Shown in pieces: positions 7,483 through 16,392 of a stretch of 64,000 nt of DNA. Positions within the stretch are counted from its first letter, which is position 1. Each line of letters begins with the position of its first letter. Below the pieces are notes generated by a model. It had not been told where the DNA came from. It ran no database searches and saw nothing but the letters and a program-made list of their open reading frames with translations. Source of the stretch: an uncultured Clostridia bacterium. GTDB taxonomy: Bacteria > Bacillota > Clostridia > Christensenellales > UBA1242. A program made the position numbers and the translations under genes. The stretch lies in the NCBI GenBank assembly GCA_934754375.1, contig CAKVHT010000001.1, positions 740,109 through 804,108 of the forward strand, written 5' to 3'.

Positions 7483-8703
7483 TTATTCTTTAATCAAAAC
7501 AATTGTTTGTGTTGTAATTTGAAGTTCTGCAACATTGTTTGTAATGTTTGCTTGGTGCCCTTCAGTTTGATAAACACCAACTCTTTCAGCATGTGCACTT
7601 GAAATTGTTGCATAATTGATGATAACTGTTGGGTCGCCACCTGGATAACCACAAGCATCAACAACTATTGCATCCCCAGTTGCTGTGCAACCACCAAATC
7701 TTGTTGTGTGGTCTACTTTGTCGCCTTTGCCAATAAGAGTCGCTCCATTGATTGTTGTAACACCGCTTTTGATGTAAAGTGCTGTATCCGCTTCAATTTC
7801 AGCTGCACCGATATTTAAGGCACCGCTATTTGGCATATAGATACCAATTTCGCCACCCTGAACTTTTGCTCCGTCCATAATGTTGATTGTGCAATCGCCA
7901 TGGCCTACAGTACCATTACCGCTGACTGCAATTGTTGAGCCATTAACTTTTGCCGTGCCATACAAATCAAGTTGTGAATTTGCTTGTTCGATTGTTACTG
8001 CATTTTTATCTGTATAGTTGTTGTTGTAATTTGCAAAGATTGTAAAATCAGCATCAACTGTAAGTTTGCCACCATTCTGAATCCAAACGCCAAATTTGTC
8101 AGCAACAAGAGTGCCATTCATCAATCTCAATTGTTTGTTTGCTGTGCGATAAGCCAAATCAAAACCACTAACTTTAGCCATAATTGTGTGTCCGCCAAAG
8201 TCAATAGTGATGTCTTTATCAACAGAAACTGTTGCAGGCATTTCATAATCTTTCAACAATCTAATGCTTGCACCGTCTGACAAACCGTCAACAACTTCAG
8301 TTGTTAAGCTATCAAGATAAACCAAAGTGCCATTTGAATTTACTTCGATAACCGCTTCTTCGCTGACTCTGCCACATTCGCAAAGATAGCCTTGATAATT
8401 GTGGGCTTCTTTTTCTGTCAATTCACGACCACAAGTGCCACATACTTTCCAGTGTTGAGTTGCTGTGTTTACCCAAGTGATGTCATTATGTTGTCCCAGG
8501 TCTGATTTCTCTGTAGTATGTTCACAAGTTGCATCATGCCAGTGATATGTTTCATCACTTGACCACACTTCTGAGTAAGTGTGCTCATGAACATTTTGTT
8601 TTCCTGGATCTTTGTCATTGTCACAAGCGGTGAGCATAAACAATGAAGATACCATCAAGCAAATTGCAAAGATAAAACCAAATAATGATTTTCTTTTTGT
8701 CAT
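7483..8703 (-). CDS. Secreted lipoprotein with beta-helix-like domain
   Basis: The 406-aa protein has a type II signal peptide (KRKSLFGFIFAICLMVSSL) and lipobox LTAC with the acylated Cys near residue 27. A His/Cys-rich segment follows at about 39-115 (HEHTYSEVW, YHWHDATCEH, CGTCGRELTEKEAHNY, CECGR), which could bind metal. From about 130 to the end it contains short beta-strand repeats resembling a right-handed beta-helix (pectate-lyase-like), such as TIDFGGHTIMAKVSG and VWIQNGGKLTVDA. No catalytic residues are evident. It probably sits on the outer face of the membrane. It interrupts the rnr-smpB pair. Confidence 0.85.
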   Translation of the reverse strand: MTKRKSLFGFIFAICLMVSSLFMLTACDNDKDPGKQNVHEHTYSEVWSSDETYHWHDATCEHTTEKSDLGQHNDITWVNTATQHWKVCGTCGRELTEKEAHNYQGYLCECGRVSEEAVIEVNSNGTLVYLDSLTTEVVDGLSDGASIRLLKDYEMPATVSVDKDITIDFGGHTIMAKVSGFDLAYRTANKQLRLMNGTLVADKFGVWIQNGGKLTVDADFTIFANYNNNYTDKNAVTIEQANSQLDLYGTAKVNGSTIAVSGNGTVGHGDCTINIMDGAKVQGGEIGIYMPNSGALNIGAAEIEADTALYIKSGVTTINGATLIGKGDKVDHTTRFGGCTATGDAIVVDACGYPGGDPTVIINYATISSAHAERVGVYQTEGHQANITNNVAELQITTQTIVLIKE

Positions 8704-9003
8704 ATTATATTAATCCCCCTTCTTTATTTTGAAAGCACTGCTTTCATTCTTGATATAATTGTAACAAATAAATTTTTTAAACTCAACTAAATTTAAGACA
8801 AATTTTTATCTCGACATTTTTCGACAAATCCTAATTTTTCACTTTTTTGCTGTTGAGACCTTTTATTTAACTACATTATTAATATATTTCAGCTTTTAGT
8901 TTTTATGCTTAAAGTGAACTTAAAATCACACCAACGCATAAATATTAAGCAAATAAATTTATCTCGCTTTGCTAGCAGATTTTGTTTTATGTCTTTTATA
9001 AAA
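8704..9003. other. Intergenic stretch upstream of the lipoprotein gene
   Basis: About 300 bp of AT-rich sequence between rnr and the lipoprotein gene. It must hold the lipoprotein promoter, but I see no clear -35/-10 pair. A G-rich ribosome site (GAAGGGGG) lies 11 nt before the ATG at 8703. Confidence 0.4.
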
Positions 9004-9034
9004 CAAAAAAGGCAAATTTATCTTTTGCCTTTTG
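9004..9034 (-). terminator. Terminator overlapping the end of rnr
   Basis: GGCAAA (9011-9016) and TTTGCC (9024-9029) form the core of a stem extended by A/T pairs, followed by T residues on the minus strand. The rnr stop codon (9018-9020) lies inside the loop. Confidence 0.8.
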
Positions 9035-11267
9035 GTGATTTTTTATAATATAGTTTTTTTATTGATTTTTTTGTTTGTTTTGTGTTCGCCTTAGTTTTTC
9101 CTTTGCCATTTTTTGCATAATTAGCTTTTTTTGACTTGTTGTTTTTGTTAACAACAAATGCTCCAAGTTTTAAATCCGCATTTGCAAGGGTAAAGTCAAT
9201 CTGCCTTAATTGAGTGTTGCAATTGGCAACAATGATTTCTATCTTGTCGCCAATTTTATAAGTATGGGTTTGTCCATTTAGGCTCAAACTCATATCATCA
9301 TACACATAGTTATCCATTGGCAGGTCTTCAGCCCTAACAAGCCCCTCAACACCATTGTCAAGTTCAACAAAGATGCCAAATTCTTGCACCCCAGAAATTG
9401 TTCCAACAAATTTTTCACCCAAGAATTTTTGCATATACACGGCTTTTTTATAGTCATCAACTTCACGTTCTGCCTCATCTGCGTTTTTCTCGGTAACACT
9501 TGATTGTTCGCTTGCCCTTTCAACAATAGGCATATATTTTCGCTTTAATTCGTCCAAAGGCACACCATTGATAAACTGCTTGATTATGCGATGAATCATC
9601 AAGTCTGGATAGCGCCTAATTGGGCTTGTAAAATGGCAATAATATTCACTTGCCAAACCAAAATGCCCTAAACACTGTGGACAATAGCGAGCTTTCATCA
9701 TGCTTCGCAACATCAATTTTTGCATAGTTTGCTCACCAGGAAGCCCTGCAATCTTTTTTGTGATTATTTGGAAAGACATTGGTTTGTCGCCATCAACATC
9801 AAGTTGATTTGCAACCCCCATTCCGTTAAGCAGGTTTGATATCCTTGCCAATTTGTCAGCATCAGGTTTTTCATGCACACGATAAATAAATGGCAATTTT
9901 TTGTCAAAGTAAGTTTTTGCCACACATTCATTTGCCAACACCATTAGACTTTCAATAATTTCATGTGCCTCATCTTGAACACGCTTTTCAATGCTGATAA
10001 CTTCGCCTGCATCATTTTCCAAGATAAAAGGTTCTGGCAAATTAAATCTAATTTCACCACGTGCTTCACGGATTTTTTTCAGTTTGTTTGATATTTCTTG
10101 ATATGTTAAAATATCCTTATATACATCGGCATATTTATCAATCAAAAGTGGGTCGCCAGCCAAAATATTCATAACTTCGGTATAAGTCATGCGATGCGAT
10201 GAACAAATCACAGCTTCTCTTACATTGCTTGAAATCACATTTGCGTCTTTATCAAGCAATATTTCAACCGATAAAGTCAATCGATTGGCACCTTCGTTAA
10301 GCGAGCATATTCCGTTTGATAGTTCTTTTGGAAGCATTGGTATAACCTGATTTGGGAAATACACACTTGTGCCTCTATCGTAAGCAGATTTGTCAAGCGC
10401 TGAATTTTCAACCACATAATTGCTAACATCTGCAATATGGACATACAATTTATAGCCTTCTTTCACTTGTTCGACAGACAACGCATCATCAAAATCTCTT
10501 GCATCTTCACCATCAATTGTTATAACCTTGTGTTTTGTGTAATCTACACGTTTTTTGAAGCTTTTCAAGTCCACAGTCTGATTTATTTTTTTTGCCTCGT
10601 CCAGAACTTTTGGTTCAAATTTATCAATTAGGTTGAAAGAACGAATAATTGATAATTGTTCTGCTTTTGGTTGGTTTGCTTTGCCCAAAATTTCAACAAT
10701 CTTGCCACGTGCCATATTGCCACCAACACTGTCCAAATCTAATTCAACCCACACTTTTTGATTGTTTTGAGCATTCAAAGAATTGCCTTTAAAAATCCTA
10801 ATTTGAGGCAATCTAGGGTCATCTGGGAAAACAACATCTTTTGACTTGCCTGTAATAAATGTTCCAACAACATGTGTTGTGTTCCTTTTAAGCACTTTCA
10901 CAACCCTGGCTTCAATATCTTGTGATGATTTTGTGTTTGTTATTTCAACCAAGCATAAATCACCATCTAATGCGCCATTAACAGCAAGTGCAGGTATAAA
11001 AAAGTCAGGATAATTTTCCACTTTGGCAAAACCATAACCCTTTTTGTTTATGCTGATTATGCCTTTTAAATACCCCCTATCCGCTGAAATAGAAACTTTG
11101 TTTTTATTGTCTAAAAACAAACTACCGTCTTGAATCAAACTTACTATATTGTTTTTAACATCAATTTCGGCTTCTTTTGTAAAAGTTGCCAACTTTTTTG
11201 CCAAACTATCTATTGTTGAATAACTTAATTTATTTTGTCTTATCAATTCTATATAATTTAAATTCAT
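9018..11267 (-). CDS. rnr: Ribonuclease R
   Basis: This processive 3'-5' exoribonuclease degrades structured RNA and, with tmRNA/SmpB, defective mRNAs. The 749-aa protein has N-terminal cold-shock-type OB domains (to about 230) and the RNB catalytic domain with the metal-binding motif TIDGEDARDFDDAL near residue 265. Further RNB motifs are VIPMLPKELSNGICSLN and HFTSPIRRYPDL. The S1 domain (about 640-725) and a Lys-rich tail follow. I chose the ATG at 11267 rather than 11276, because the -10 box overlaps the upstream ATG and neither has a ribosome site. Confidence 0.97.
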   Translation of the reverse strand: MNLNYIELIRQNKLSYSTIDSLAKKLATFTKEAEIDVKNNIVSLIQDGSLFLDNKNKVSISADRGYLKGIISINKKGYGFAKVENYPDFFIPALAVNGALDGDLCLVEITNTKSSQDIEARVVKVLKRNTTHVVGTFITGKSKDVVFPDDPRLPQIRIFKGNSLNAQNNQKVWVELDLDSVGGNMARGKIVEILGKANQPKAEQLSIIRSFNLIDKFEPKVLDEAKKINQTVDLKSFKKRVDYTKHKVITIDGEDARDFDDALSVEQVKEGYKLYVHIADVSNYVVENSALDKSAYDRGTSVYFPNQVIPMLPKELSNGICSLNEGANRLTLSVEILLDKDANVISSNVREAVICSSHRMTYTEVMNILAGDPLLIDKYADVYKDILTYQEISNKLKKIREARGEIRFNLPEPFILENDAGEVISIEKRVQDEAHEIIESLMVLANECVAKTYFDKKLPFIYRVHEKPDADKLARISNLLNGMGVANQLDVDGDKPMSFQIITKKIAGLPGEQTMQKLMLRSMMKARYCPQCLGHFGLASEYYCHFTSPIRRYPDLMIHRIIKQFINGVPLDELKRKYMPIVERASEQSSVTEKNADEAEREVDDYKKAVYMQKFLGEKFVGTISGVQEFGIFVELDNGVEGLVRAEDLPMDNYVYDDMSLSLNGQTHTYKIGDKIEIIVANCNTQLRQIDFTLANADLKLGAFVVNKNNKSKKANYAKNGKGKTKANTKQTKKSIKKLYYKKSPKGKR

Positions 11268-11274
11268 ATCAAAC

Positions 11275-11302
11275 ATTTTAACAAATTTATAAAAAATTAC
11301 AA
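11275..11302 (-). promoter_or_regulatory. rnr promoter, leaderless geometry
   Basis: TTGTAA (11297-11302), a 16-bp spacer and TAAAAT (11275-11280). The -10 ends 7 nt before the ATG at 11267, the same arrangement as smpB. Confidence 0.65.
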
Positions 11303-11349
11303 ATCAAAAACATATTATTAATATAATATTTTGGTTGCAAATTAATAAC

Positions 11350-11377
11350 AAAAAAGGCTCGATTGAGCCTTTTTTGT
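11350..11377 (-). terminator. Terminator of secG
   Basis: An 11-bp stem AAAAAAGGCTC / GAGCCTTTTTT (11350-11360 with 11365-11375), loop GATT, just after the secG stop codon; symmetrical A/T flanks. Confidence 0.85.
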
Positions 11378-11378
11378 A

Positions 11379-11681
11379 TTAAAACATAGTTGGTATTTTA
11401 ACCAATAAGCAATATACAATGATAAAGAACACGATAATACCAGCAATGATGTAACACATTTTTGTGATACGTCCTTCACGAGAGCCACCCTTGTTTTGTG
11501 AATAATAACTATCTTGATTGCCGGTTAAAACATTGCCATAGTTATCATCGCCTGATATTTGCATAAACACCAAAACAATAAGTGCCAAAGCAAGCAAAGC
11601 CAAGATAACCAAACAAATGCTTTGAAGCACTGGGAATGACTTTGTAATCCATTGTGGAACTGTTCCTAAAATATAACTCAT
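11379..11681 (-). CDS. secG: Preprotein translocase subunit SecG
   Basis: SecG is the small accessory subunit of the SecYEG protein-export channel. The 100-aa protein has two membrane helices (about residues 18-41 and 75-95) joined by a polar loop with SGDDNYGNVLTG, typical of SecG. It is somewhat longer than the Bacillus protein. The start has GGAGG upstream and a strong promoter. The position just upstream of rnr matches the conserved Firmicute order secG-rnr-smpB-ssrA. Confidence 0.92.
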   Translation of the reverse strand: MSYILGTVPQWITKSFPVLQSICLVILALLALALIVLVFMQISGDDNYGNVLTGNQDSYYSQNKGGSREGRITKMCYIIAGIIVFFIIVYCLLVKIPTMF

Positions 11682-11747
11682 AAATCCTCCGCAAAATGTT
11701 AGAAAATGTTGAATGATAAGGTCAATTCAACTTTTTGTGCTTTGCGT

Positions 11748-11776
11748 ATTATAGCACACACACAAAATATTGACAA
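11748..11776 (-). promoter_or_regulatory. secG promoter
   Basis: TTGTCA (11771-11776), a 17-bp spacer and TATAAT (11748-11753) with extended TGC. The transcription start would leave a leader of about 60 nt before the secG ATG. Confidence 0.8.
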
Positions 11777-11791
11777 GTAAAAATTCTAAAA

Positions 11792-12013
11792 TTAATGTCT
11801 AATATATGTTAAAAATATTAAGAAAGCAAAAAGCAAAATGGCCAAGATTAAAAAACTGATTTTTTCAAAAGTTTTTTGTGTTCCATTGTGGGCTTTAAAA
11901 AACTTCATAACACATAGCAAGCCACATGCAAGCAACACAAACCAAATCGTTGCAAACCATAATGGTTGCATTGATTGAAAAAAGTTTACAACTTGATAAT
12001 ACGCAGATTTCAT
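11792..12013 (-). CDS. Small membrane protein, 73 aa
   Basis: An unrecognised protein with two predicted membrane helices, about residues 18-37 (LWFATIWFVLLACGLLCVM) and 52-70 (ISFLILAILLFAFLIFL). They are joined by a short basic loop. AAAGGA precedes the ATG. It lies between gpmI and secG on the same strand. Nothing indicates its function. Confidence 0.65.
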   Translation of the reverse strand: MKSAYYQVVNFFQSMQPLWFATIWFVLLACGLLCVMKFFKAHNGTQKTFEKISFLILAILLFAFLIFLTYIRH

Positions 12014-12089
12014 AATTTATCCTTTGTTTTATTTTAACAAACATTTAGATATTTGTCAATGTTAAAAATTTTCTTAATTAAAATTTAAT

Positions 12090-13562
12090 TTATTTCAGCA
12101 AGGTTGTTCCTTCAAAAAACTTGTTTGGTTCAACCCCCATAAGATCAAGGAAAGTTGGAGCAACATCTTTAAGCCCACCTTGTGGCTTTAATTTATGATT
12201 TTCACTATCCACAATTGCAAACATCACTTTGTTTAAGGTGTGTGCATAGTGTGCTTCACCATTTGGATATCTCATTTGTTCGCTATTGCCATGGTCGGCG
12301 GTTATAATCATAAAATAGCCATATTTTTTTGCTGTCTCCGCAATCATCTTCAACCTTCCGTCAAGATATTCAAGTGATGTAACAACTGCATCATAATCGC
12401 CTGTATGTCCAATCATATCAGGGTTTGAAAAGTTCACGATTATTGCATCATATCCATCTTTGATTGCCTCAACTGTTTCATCTGCAATTTTGCCCGCTTG
12501 CATAAGTGGTGTTTTATTGAATTTATCGATTTTTATTGTTGGCACATGAATACGATCTTCTCCTTTAAAAGGAGGTTCATATCCGCCATTTAAAAAATAA
12601 GTCACATGGGCATATTTTGTTGATTCGCTTATTTTAATTTGTTTCAATCCCAACATTGACAAATATTCACTTAAAGTGTTTTTAACAACAGTTTTAGGAT
12701 ATAAAATATCTGTTTTTGCAGTTGCAACATCTGCCATTGTGGCAATTTTCGCTGGTCTACCAGACATAATTTTGACAATTTGACGCAATCTATCTTCTCT
12801 AAAATTGAAAAAAAATAGATAATCATTTTCAGTTAAACTAAATTGTTCTTTTGTTTGAACATGAGTAGGTAACACATATTCATCAGTGTTGCCAATTTTA
12901 TGCTGGTTTGTTAAATACTTTTCAACCTCTTCATTTTTTATACCATTCACATCATCAAACATTGCCTTCACAGCCAATTCCGTGCGGTCGTAGTTGCTTT
13001 CTCTATCCATTGCATACCACCTACCACCAATGCTAGCAATTTCGCAGTTGGGTATATCTTGCATGTTTTTGCGCAAAACTTTTAAATATTTTAAACTATC
13101 AGCACTTCCACAATCTCTGCCGTCTGTGATTAGGTGCAAATAAATATGTTTTGCTTTTGTTGCAAACACTTTCATCAATTCATAACAATGTTGAATGTTG
13201 CTGTGAACATCTTTATCACTAATCATACCAATCAAATGGATATCTCCATTATGTTGTTTAACGTAATGTTCAACTTTCAACAAAACTTGATTTTGTCTGA
13301 ATTTTCCAGACAAAATTTCATCTCTAATAAGTTTTGCTGTTGATGGCACAATTCTACCAGAGCCAATTGTTAAATGTCCCACTTCGCTTCCGCCCATTTC
13401 ACCGGCAAAAAGTCCAACCGCTTCACCATCAGTTTTCAGCAATGACATATTGCTTTTTAAACTATCTAGAAAAGGTGTTTTTGCATTTGCCACAGCATTG
13501 AACTTATCCGGCTTGCCTTCACCATATCCATCTAAAATTATCAATAAACCCTTTTTGAACAT
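12090..13562 (-). CDS. gpmI: 2,3-bisphosphoglycerate-independent phosphoglycerate mutase
   Basis: This enzyme interconverts 3- and 2-phosphoglycerate in glycolysis using Mn2+ and a phosphoserine intermediate. The 490-aa protein starts LLIILDGYGEGK with the metal Asp. The catalytic Ser is in EMGGSEVGHLTIGSG near residue 60. Substrate and metal motifs are DGRDCGSADS, GGRWYAMDRESNYDR, NFSNPDMIGHTGD and ITADHGNSEQM. It follows pgk by 47 bp with a hairpin in between. A TGGGGGA site serves as Shine-Dalgarno. Confidence 0.97.
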   Translation of the reverse strand: MFKKGLLIILDGYGEGKPDKFNAVANAKTPFLDSLKSNMSLLKTDGEAVGLFAGEMGGSEVGHLTIGSGRIVPSTAKLIRDEILSGKFRQNQVLLKVEHYVKQHNGDIHLIGMISDKDVHSNIQHCYELMKVFATKAKHIYLHLITDGRDCGSADSLKYLKVLRKNMQDIPNCEIASIGGRWYAMDRESNYDRTELAVKAMFDDVNGIKNEEVEKYLTNQHKIGNTDEYVLPTHVQTKEQFSLTENDYLFFFNFREDRLRQIVKIMSGRPAKIATMADVATAKTDILYPKTVVKNTLSEYLSMLGLKQIKISESTKYAHVTYFLNGGYEPPFKGEDRIHVPTIKIDKFNKTPLMQAGKIADETVEAIKDGYDAIIVNFSNPDMIGHTGDYDAVVTSLEYLDGRLKMIAETAKKYGYFMIITADHGNSEQMRYPNGEAHYAHTLNKVMFAIVDSENHKLKPQGGLKDVAPTFLDLMGVEPNKFFEGTTLLK

Positions 13563-13585
13563 ATTCCCCCATTATTAATAGAAAA

Positions 13586-13603
13586 GGACACATTGCTGTG
13601 TCC
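13586..13603 (-). promoter_or_regulatory. Intercistronic hairpin between pgk and gpmI
   Basis: A perfect 7-bp stem GGACACA / TGTGTCC with a 4-nt loop is followed on the minus strand by TTTTC, 23 nt before the gpmI start. It could be a weak terminator or a processing/stability element that sets the pgk to gpmI ratio. Confidence 0.6.
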
Positions 13604-13609
13604 GTTTCT

Positions 13610-14791
13610 TTAAACATCTTCAATAACTTCAACACATGGCAATTTTTTGCCTTGAAGCAATATCAAACTTGCACCGCCACCAGTTGATAAATGTGTTATT
13701 TTTTTAGCATATCCCAAATTTTGGATTGCAGCAATGCTATCTCCACCGCCAATCAATGTAACAGCTTTGCTTTTTGCAACATATTTTGCAATCTTGTTTG
13801 TTCCCTTGCGGAAGCGGTCATATTCATAAACGCCTAAAGGTCCGTTCCATACAATAGTTTTTGCCTTTTTAATTGCATGTTTAAACATTTTTATTGTTTT
13901 TGGGCCAATATCCATACCTTGGTATGCTTCATCAAAGAAACCGCTCATGAAACGTTTGCTGTCGGCATCTTCGCAAAATTCTTTTGCACCAATGTTATCA
14001 ATAGGCAAAATCACCTTGACACCTTTCTCTTTGGCTTTATCCAAAATCTCTTTGGCAAGTTCAAGTTTTGTGTTGTCAACAATCGAGTTACCAACCGCCC
14101 CTCCAATTGCCTTTACAAATGTGTATGACATTCCGCCACCAATCAATATAGTGTCTGCCACATCAAGCAAATTTTCAACAACAGGAAGTTTGTCAGAAAC
14201 TTTTGCCCCACCCAAAATCGCAACAAAAGGGTGTGAAGGATTTGTCATCACCTTATCAAACATTTCAAGTTCCTGTTCAACCAAAAAGCCGATGGCATTT
14301 GGCAACAATTTAGAAACACCATAAGTTGACGCATGTTTGCGATGTGCGGTTGCAAATGCTTCAAACACATAGACATCAGCAAGTTCAGCCAAACGAGCTG
14401 CAAATTCTGCATTATTCTTTTCTTCTTCTGGATAAAAGCGGATATTTTCAAGCATAAGGATATCGCCCTCATGCATTTTATCAATCATTTCCTTTGTGTT
14501 GTCAGATAAAACATCTTCAGCAAAAGAAACAGGCTTGTCCAACAATTTGCTTAATCTTGAAAGCACTGGCCTCAATGACAATTTGCTGTCAACCTGACCA
14601 TTTGGTCTGCCCAGGTGTGAACAAATGATTACCTTTGCGTTGTGTTCCAACAAATAATTGATGGTTGGCAAAGTTGCAACAATGCGCTCATCATCAACAA
14701 TTTTCAAATCATTGTTAATTGGCACATTATAGTCCACTCTTAAAAGCACACGTTTGTTTGTAACATCAATATCTCTAATTGTTCTTTTCAT
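13610..14791 (-). CDS. pgk: Phosphoglycerate kinase
   Basis: Pgk transfers phosphate from 1,3-bisphosphoglycerate to ADP in glycolysis. The 393-aa protein has the full family length. Motifs include RVDYNVPI near residue 20, SHLGRPNG (substrate binding), ILGGAKVSDKLPVVENLL, the hinge sequence TIVWNGPLGVYEYD and the nucleotide loop GGGDSIAA followed by STGGGASL. With gpmI downstream it forms a lower-glycolysis unit. Confidence 0.98.
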   Translation of the reverse strand: MKRTIRDIDVTNKRVLLRVDYNVPINNDLKIVDDERIVATLPTINYLLEHNAKVIICSHLGRPNGQVDSKLSLRPVLSRLSKLLDKPVSFAEDVLSDNTKEMIDKMHEGDILMLENIRFYPEEEKNNAEFAARLAELADVYVFEAFATAHRKHASTYGVSKLLPNAIGFLVEQELEMFDKVMTNPSHPFVAILGGAKVSDKLPVVENLLDVADTILIGGGMSYTFVKAIGGAVGNSIVDNTKLELAKEILDKAKEKGVKVILPIDNIGAKEFCEDADSKRFMSGFFDEAYQGMDIGPKTIKMFKHAIKKAKTIVWNGPLGVYEYDRFRKGTNKIAKYVAKSKAVTLIGGGDSIAAIQNLGYAKKITHLSTGGGASLILLQGKKLPCVEVIEDV

Positions 14792-14856
14792 TTTAACTCC
14801 AAGAATTGTTTTTATCTTGCAAAAGCATAGATGGCTTAAATATACAATCCACCCAA

Positions 14857-14885
14857 ATTATATACACTCATAATAACATACCAAA
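14857..14885 (-). promoter_or_regulatory. Probable pgk promoter
   Basis: TATAAT (14857-14862) lies 17 bp from a weak -35 TTTGGT (14880-14885), giving a leader of about 60 nt. The rest of the gap to 15046 is AT-rich with an isolated TTTGTACAA (14964-14972) and no gene. Confidence 0.5.
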
Positions 14886-15046
14886 AAAAATTTTCAAAAT
14901 AATTTTTTACAAAAATATTAAATTTGTAAAATATTTTTAAATCAAGTCAAAAATCCACTTGACTTTGTACAATCGATACATTGATTTATATTAATTTCAC
15001 ACGTACTTTATGCAAAATTCTTCAAAATACAACATAAATATACAAA

Positions 15047-15577
15047 TCAAAATTTAATGGTATTGACCTTATAATTAAATTTTATCAGTTTTCTATTTTT
15101 AACAAAATCTACACCATGATTGTTGATAAATAAATATATTTTATTCTTTGAACAATGTGACAAATTAGGCACCGCCTTTGAATCAAATATAATTTTATGA
15201 TTATCTCCAAAATGCGTAAAATTATTGCCAACAACAAAATTGGAAAATTTATAAGTTTCAGCAAAGGACGATTTATCAAAACAAATTTTTGCGCCTATAT
15301 TCAAACTGGAAATGCTAATATCTTTTCCGTTAGTTACAATTAGAGACCTAATTTTCTCTCCTTTTTCAATGATGTTTACACCTGCAACAACAACCGTGTT
15401 TAAATTCTGTGCCAAAGATAGCAGTTCATTTATCACGACATCATAATTTTTGTTTGAAAAATCAATGTCGTAAATAATTCCGTAATTAAATATTAATAAA
15501 TCGCAACTTTTTAAATTTACGTAATAATTTAAATAAAAGGATTTATAACTGCCACCAGAAACACAAACAATTTTCAT
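15047..15577 (-). CDS. Hypothetical protein, 176 aa
   Basis: I do not recognise this protein. It begins MKIVCVSGGSYKSFYLNYYV and is rich in predicted beta strands (LLIFNYGIIYDIDF, VVVAGVNI, IRSLIVTNGKD). The pattern is loosely reminiscent of the nitrilase alpha-beta fold, but the Glu-Lys-Cys triad cannot be assigned, so I do not use that name. No signal peptide or membrane segment. A TATAAT lies 5 nt upstream of the ATG and no ribosome site is visible. It follows an ArsR-family gene on the same strand. Confidence 0.6.
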   Translation of the reverse strand: MKIVCVSGGSYKSFYLNYYVNLKSCDLLIFNYGIIYDIDFSNKNYDVVINELLSLAQNLNTVVVAGVNIIEKGEKIRSLIVTNGKDISISSLNIGAKICFDKSSFAETYKFSNFVVGNNFTHFGDNHKIIFDSKAVPNLSHCSKNKIYLFINNHGVDFVKNRKLIKFNYKVNTIKF

Positions 15578-15649
15578 AAAATATTATATGAAAAAATATT
15601 TGTTTTTGAATTATTGTTGATATGTAAATTGATTTATCAAAAATAAAAC

Positions 15650-15964
15650 TTATAAGCACTCAACCCCTGCATTAAGCACATTTTCAATATCATTATTTTG
15701 AATATAATAAACTATATTTTTGCCTTCCCTTGTGTTTTCAACAATGTTAAGTGATTTTAATATTTTTAACTGATGGCTTATTGTTGTTTGGTTTGATTCA
15801 AGAACAACAGCAATGTCTCCAACGCAAAGTGGTTTTATGGTTAAAAGTATTATTATTTTAAGCCTAGTATCATCACTGAACGCATAAAAAAAATTAGCAA
15901 AATTTTTCAGTTGTCCATTTTGTGGTAAATGTTTTTTTAAATTTATTTCTTCACTTATATCCAT
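15650..15964 (-). CDS. ArsR-family transcriptional regulator
   Basis: The 104-aa winged helix-turn-helix protein has the ArsR pattern: FSDDTRLKIIILLTIKPLCVGDIA near residues 28-52, then the recognition helix region NQTTISHQLKILKSLNIV (about 58-75) and wing TREGKNIVYYIQ. Cysteines occur at about 47 and 103, but no classic metal CxC site is seen, so the effector is unknown. A TAAAAT box ends 6 nt before the ATG and there is no Shine-Dalgarno, suggesting a leaderless mRNA. It lies divergent to a small membrane-protein gene it may control. Confidence 0.88.
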   Translation of the reverse strand: MDISEEINLKKHLPQNGQLKNFANFFYAFSDDTRLKIIILLTIKPLCVGDIAVVLESNQTTISHQLKILKSLNIVENTREGKNIVYYIQNNDIENVLNAGVECL

Positions 15965-16067
15965 ATTTTGATTTTAACAAAGCGATATTCTTTGGAAAAA
16001 CTTTCACAATGTTTTTTGATGTCGAATAAATACAAATAACATAAAAATTTAAATAAGGAGCAAGAAA

Positions 16068-16262
16068 ATGAATATAAATGCATTTTATATTTTGTTCGCA
16101 ATTCTTATTGCGATAATTGCACAAGCGACAAATACCGATTTAGCCAACAATACAACATTTTTGCTTTTGTTATTGCTTGCATTGGGTGCGTATGGTCAAA
16201 GCAGTAATAATAACAATAATCAAAATTGTTATGTTTATGGGCAACAACGCAGTTTTATTTAA
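16068..16262 (+). CDS. Small membrane protein, 64 aa
   Basis: The protein is unrecognised. It has two hydrophobic stretches, about residues 5-20 (AFYILFAILIAIIAQA) and 29-43 (TTFLLLLLLALGAYG), and a C-terminal Asn-rich tail (SSNNNNNQNCYVYGQQ). AAGGAG lies 7 nt upstream of the ATG, which supports a real gene despite the small size. It is divergently transcribed from the ArsR-type regulator, a common arrangement for a regulated target, but that link is inference. Confidence 0.7.
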   Translation: MNINAFYILFAILIAIIAQATNTDLANNTTFLLLLLLALGAYGQSSNNNNNQNCYVYGQQRSFI

Positions 16263-16341
16263 ATTATAAAAATAATTATTTCAAAAATAATAAATTTAAT
16301 TAAAAAACATTAAATTTTAAATTAAAAACAATATTTTACAT

Positions 16342-16370
16342 AAAAAAATCCACAAATTGTGGATTTTTTA
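16342..16370. terminator. Bidirectional terminator between the small gene and trpS
   Basis: TCCAC (16349-16353) / GTGGA (16359-16363) extended by six A:T pairs, with T runs on both strands. It serves the plus-strand small gene and trpS. Confidence 0.85.
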
Positions 16371-16392
16371 TTAATTTATATTTATTTTGTTT

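Noticed and set aside
14964..14972. TTTGTACAA near pgk as another copy of the 508-552 operator
   Set aside because: It is a single, shorter palindrome away from a clear promoter; an 8-9-bp match is expected by chance in AT-rich DNA.
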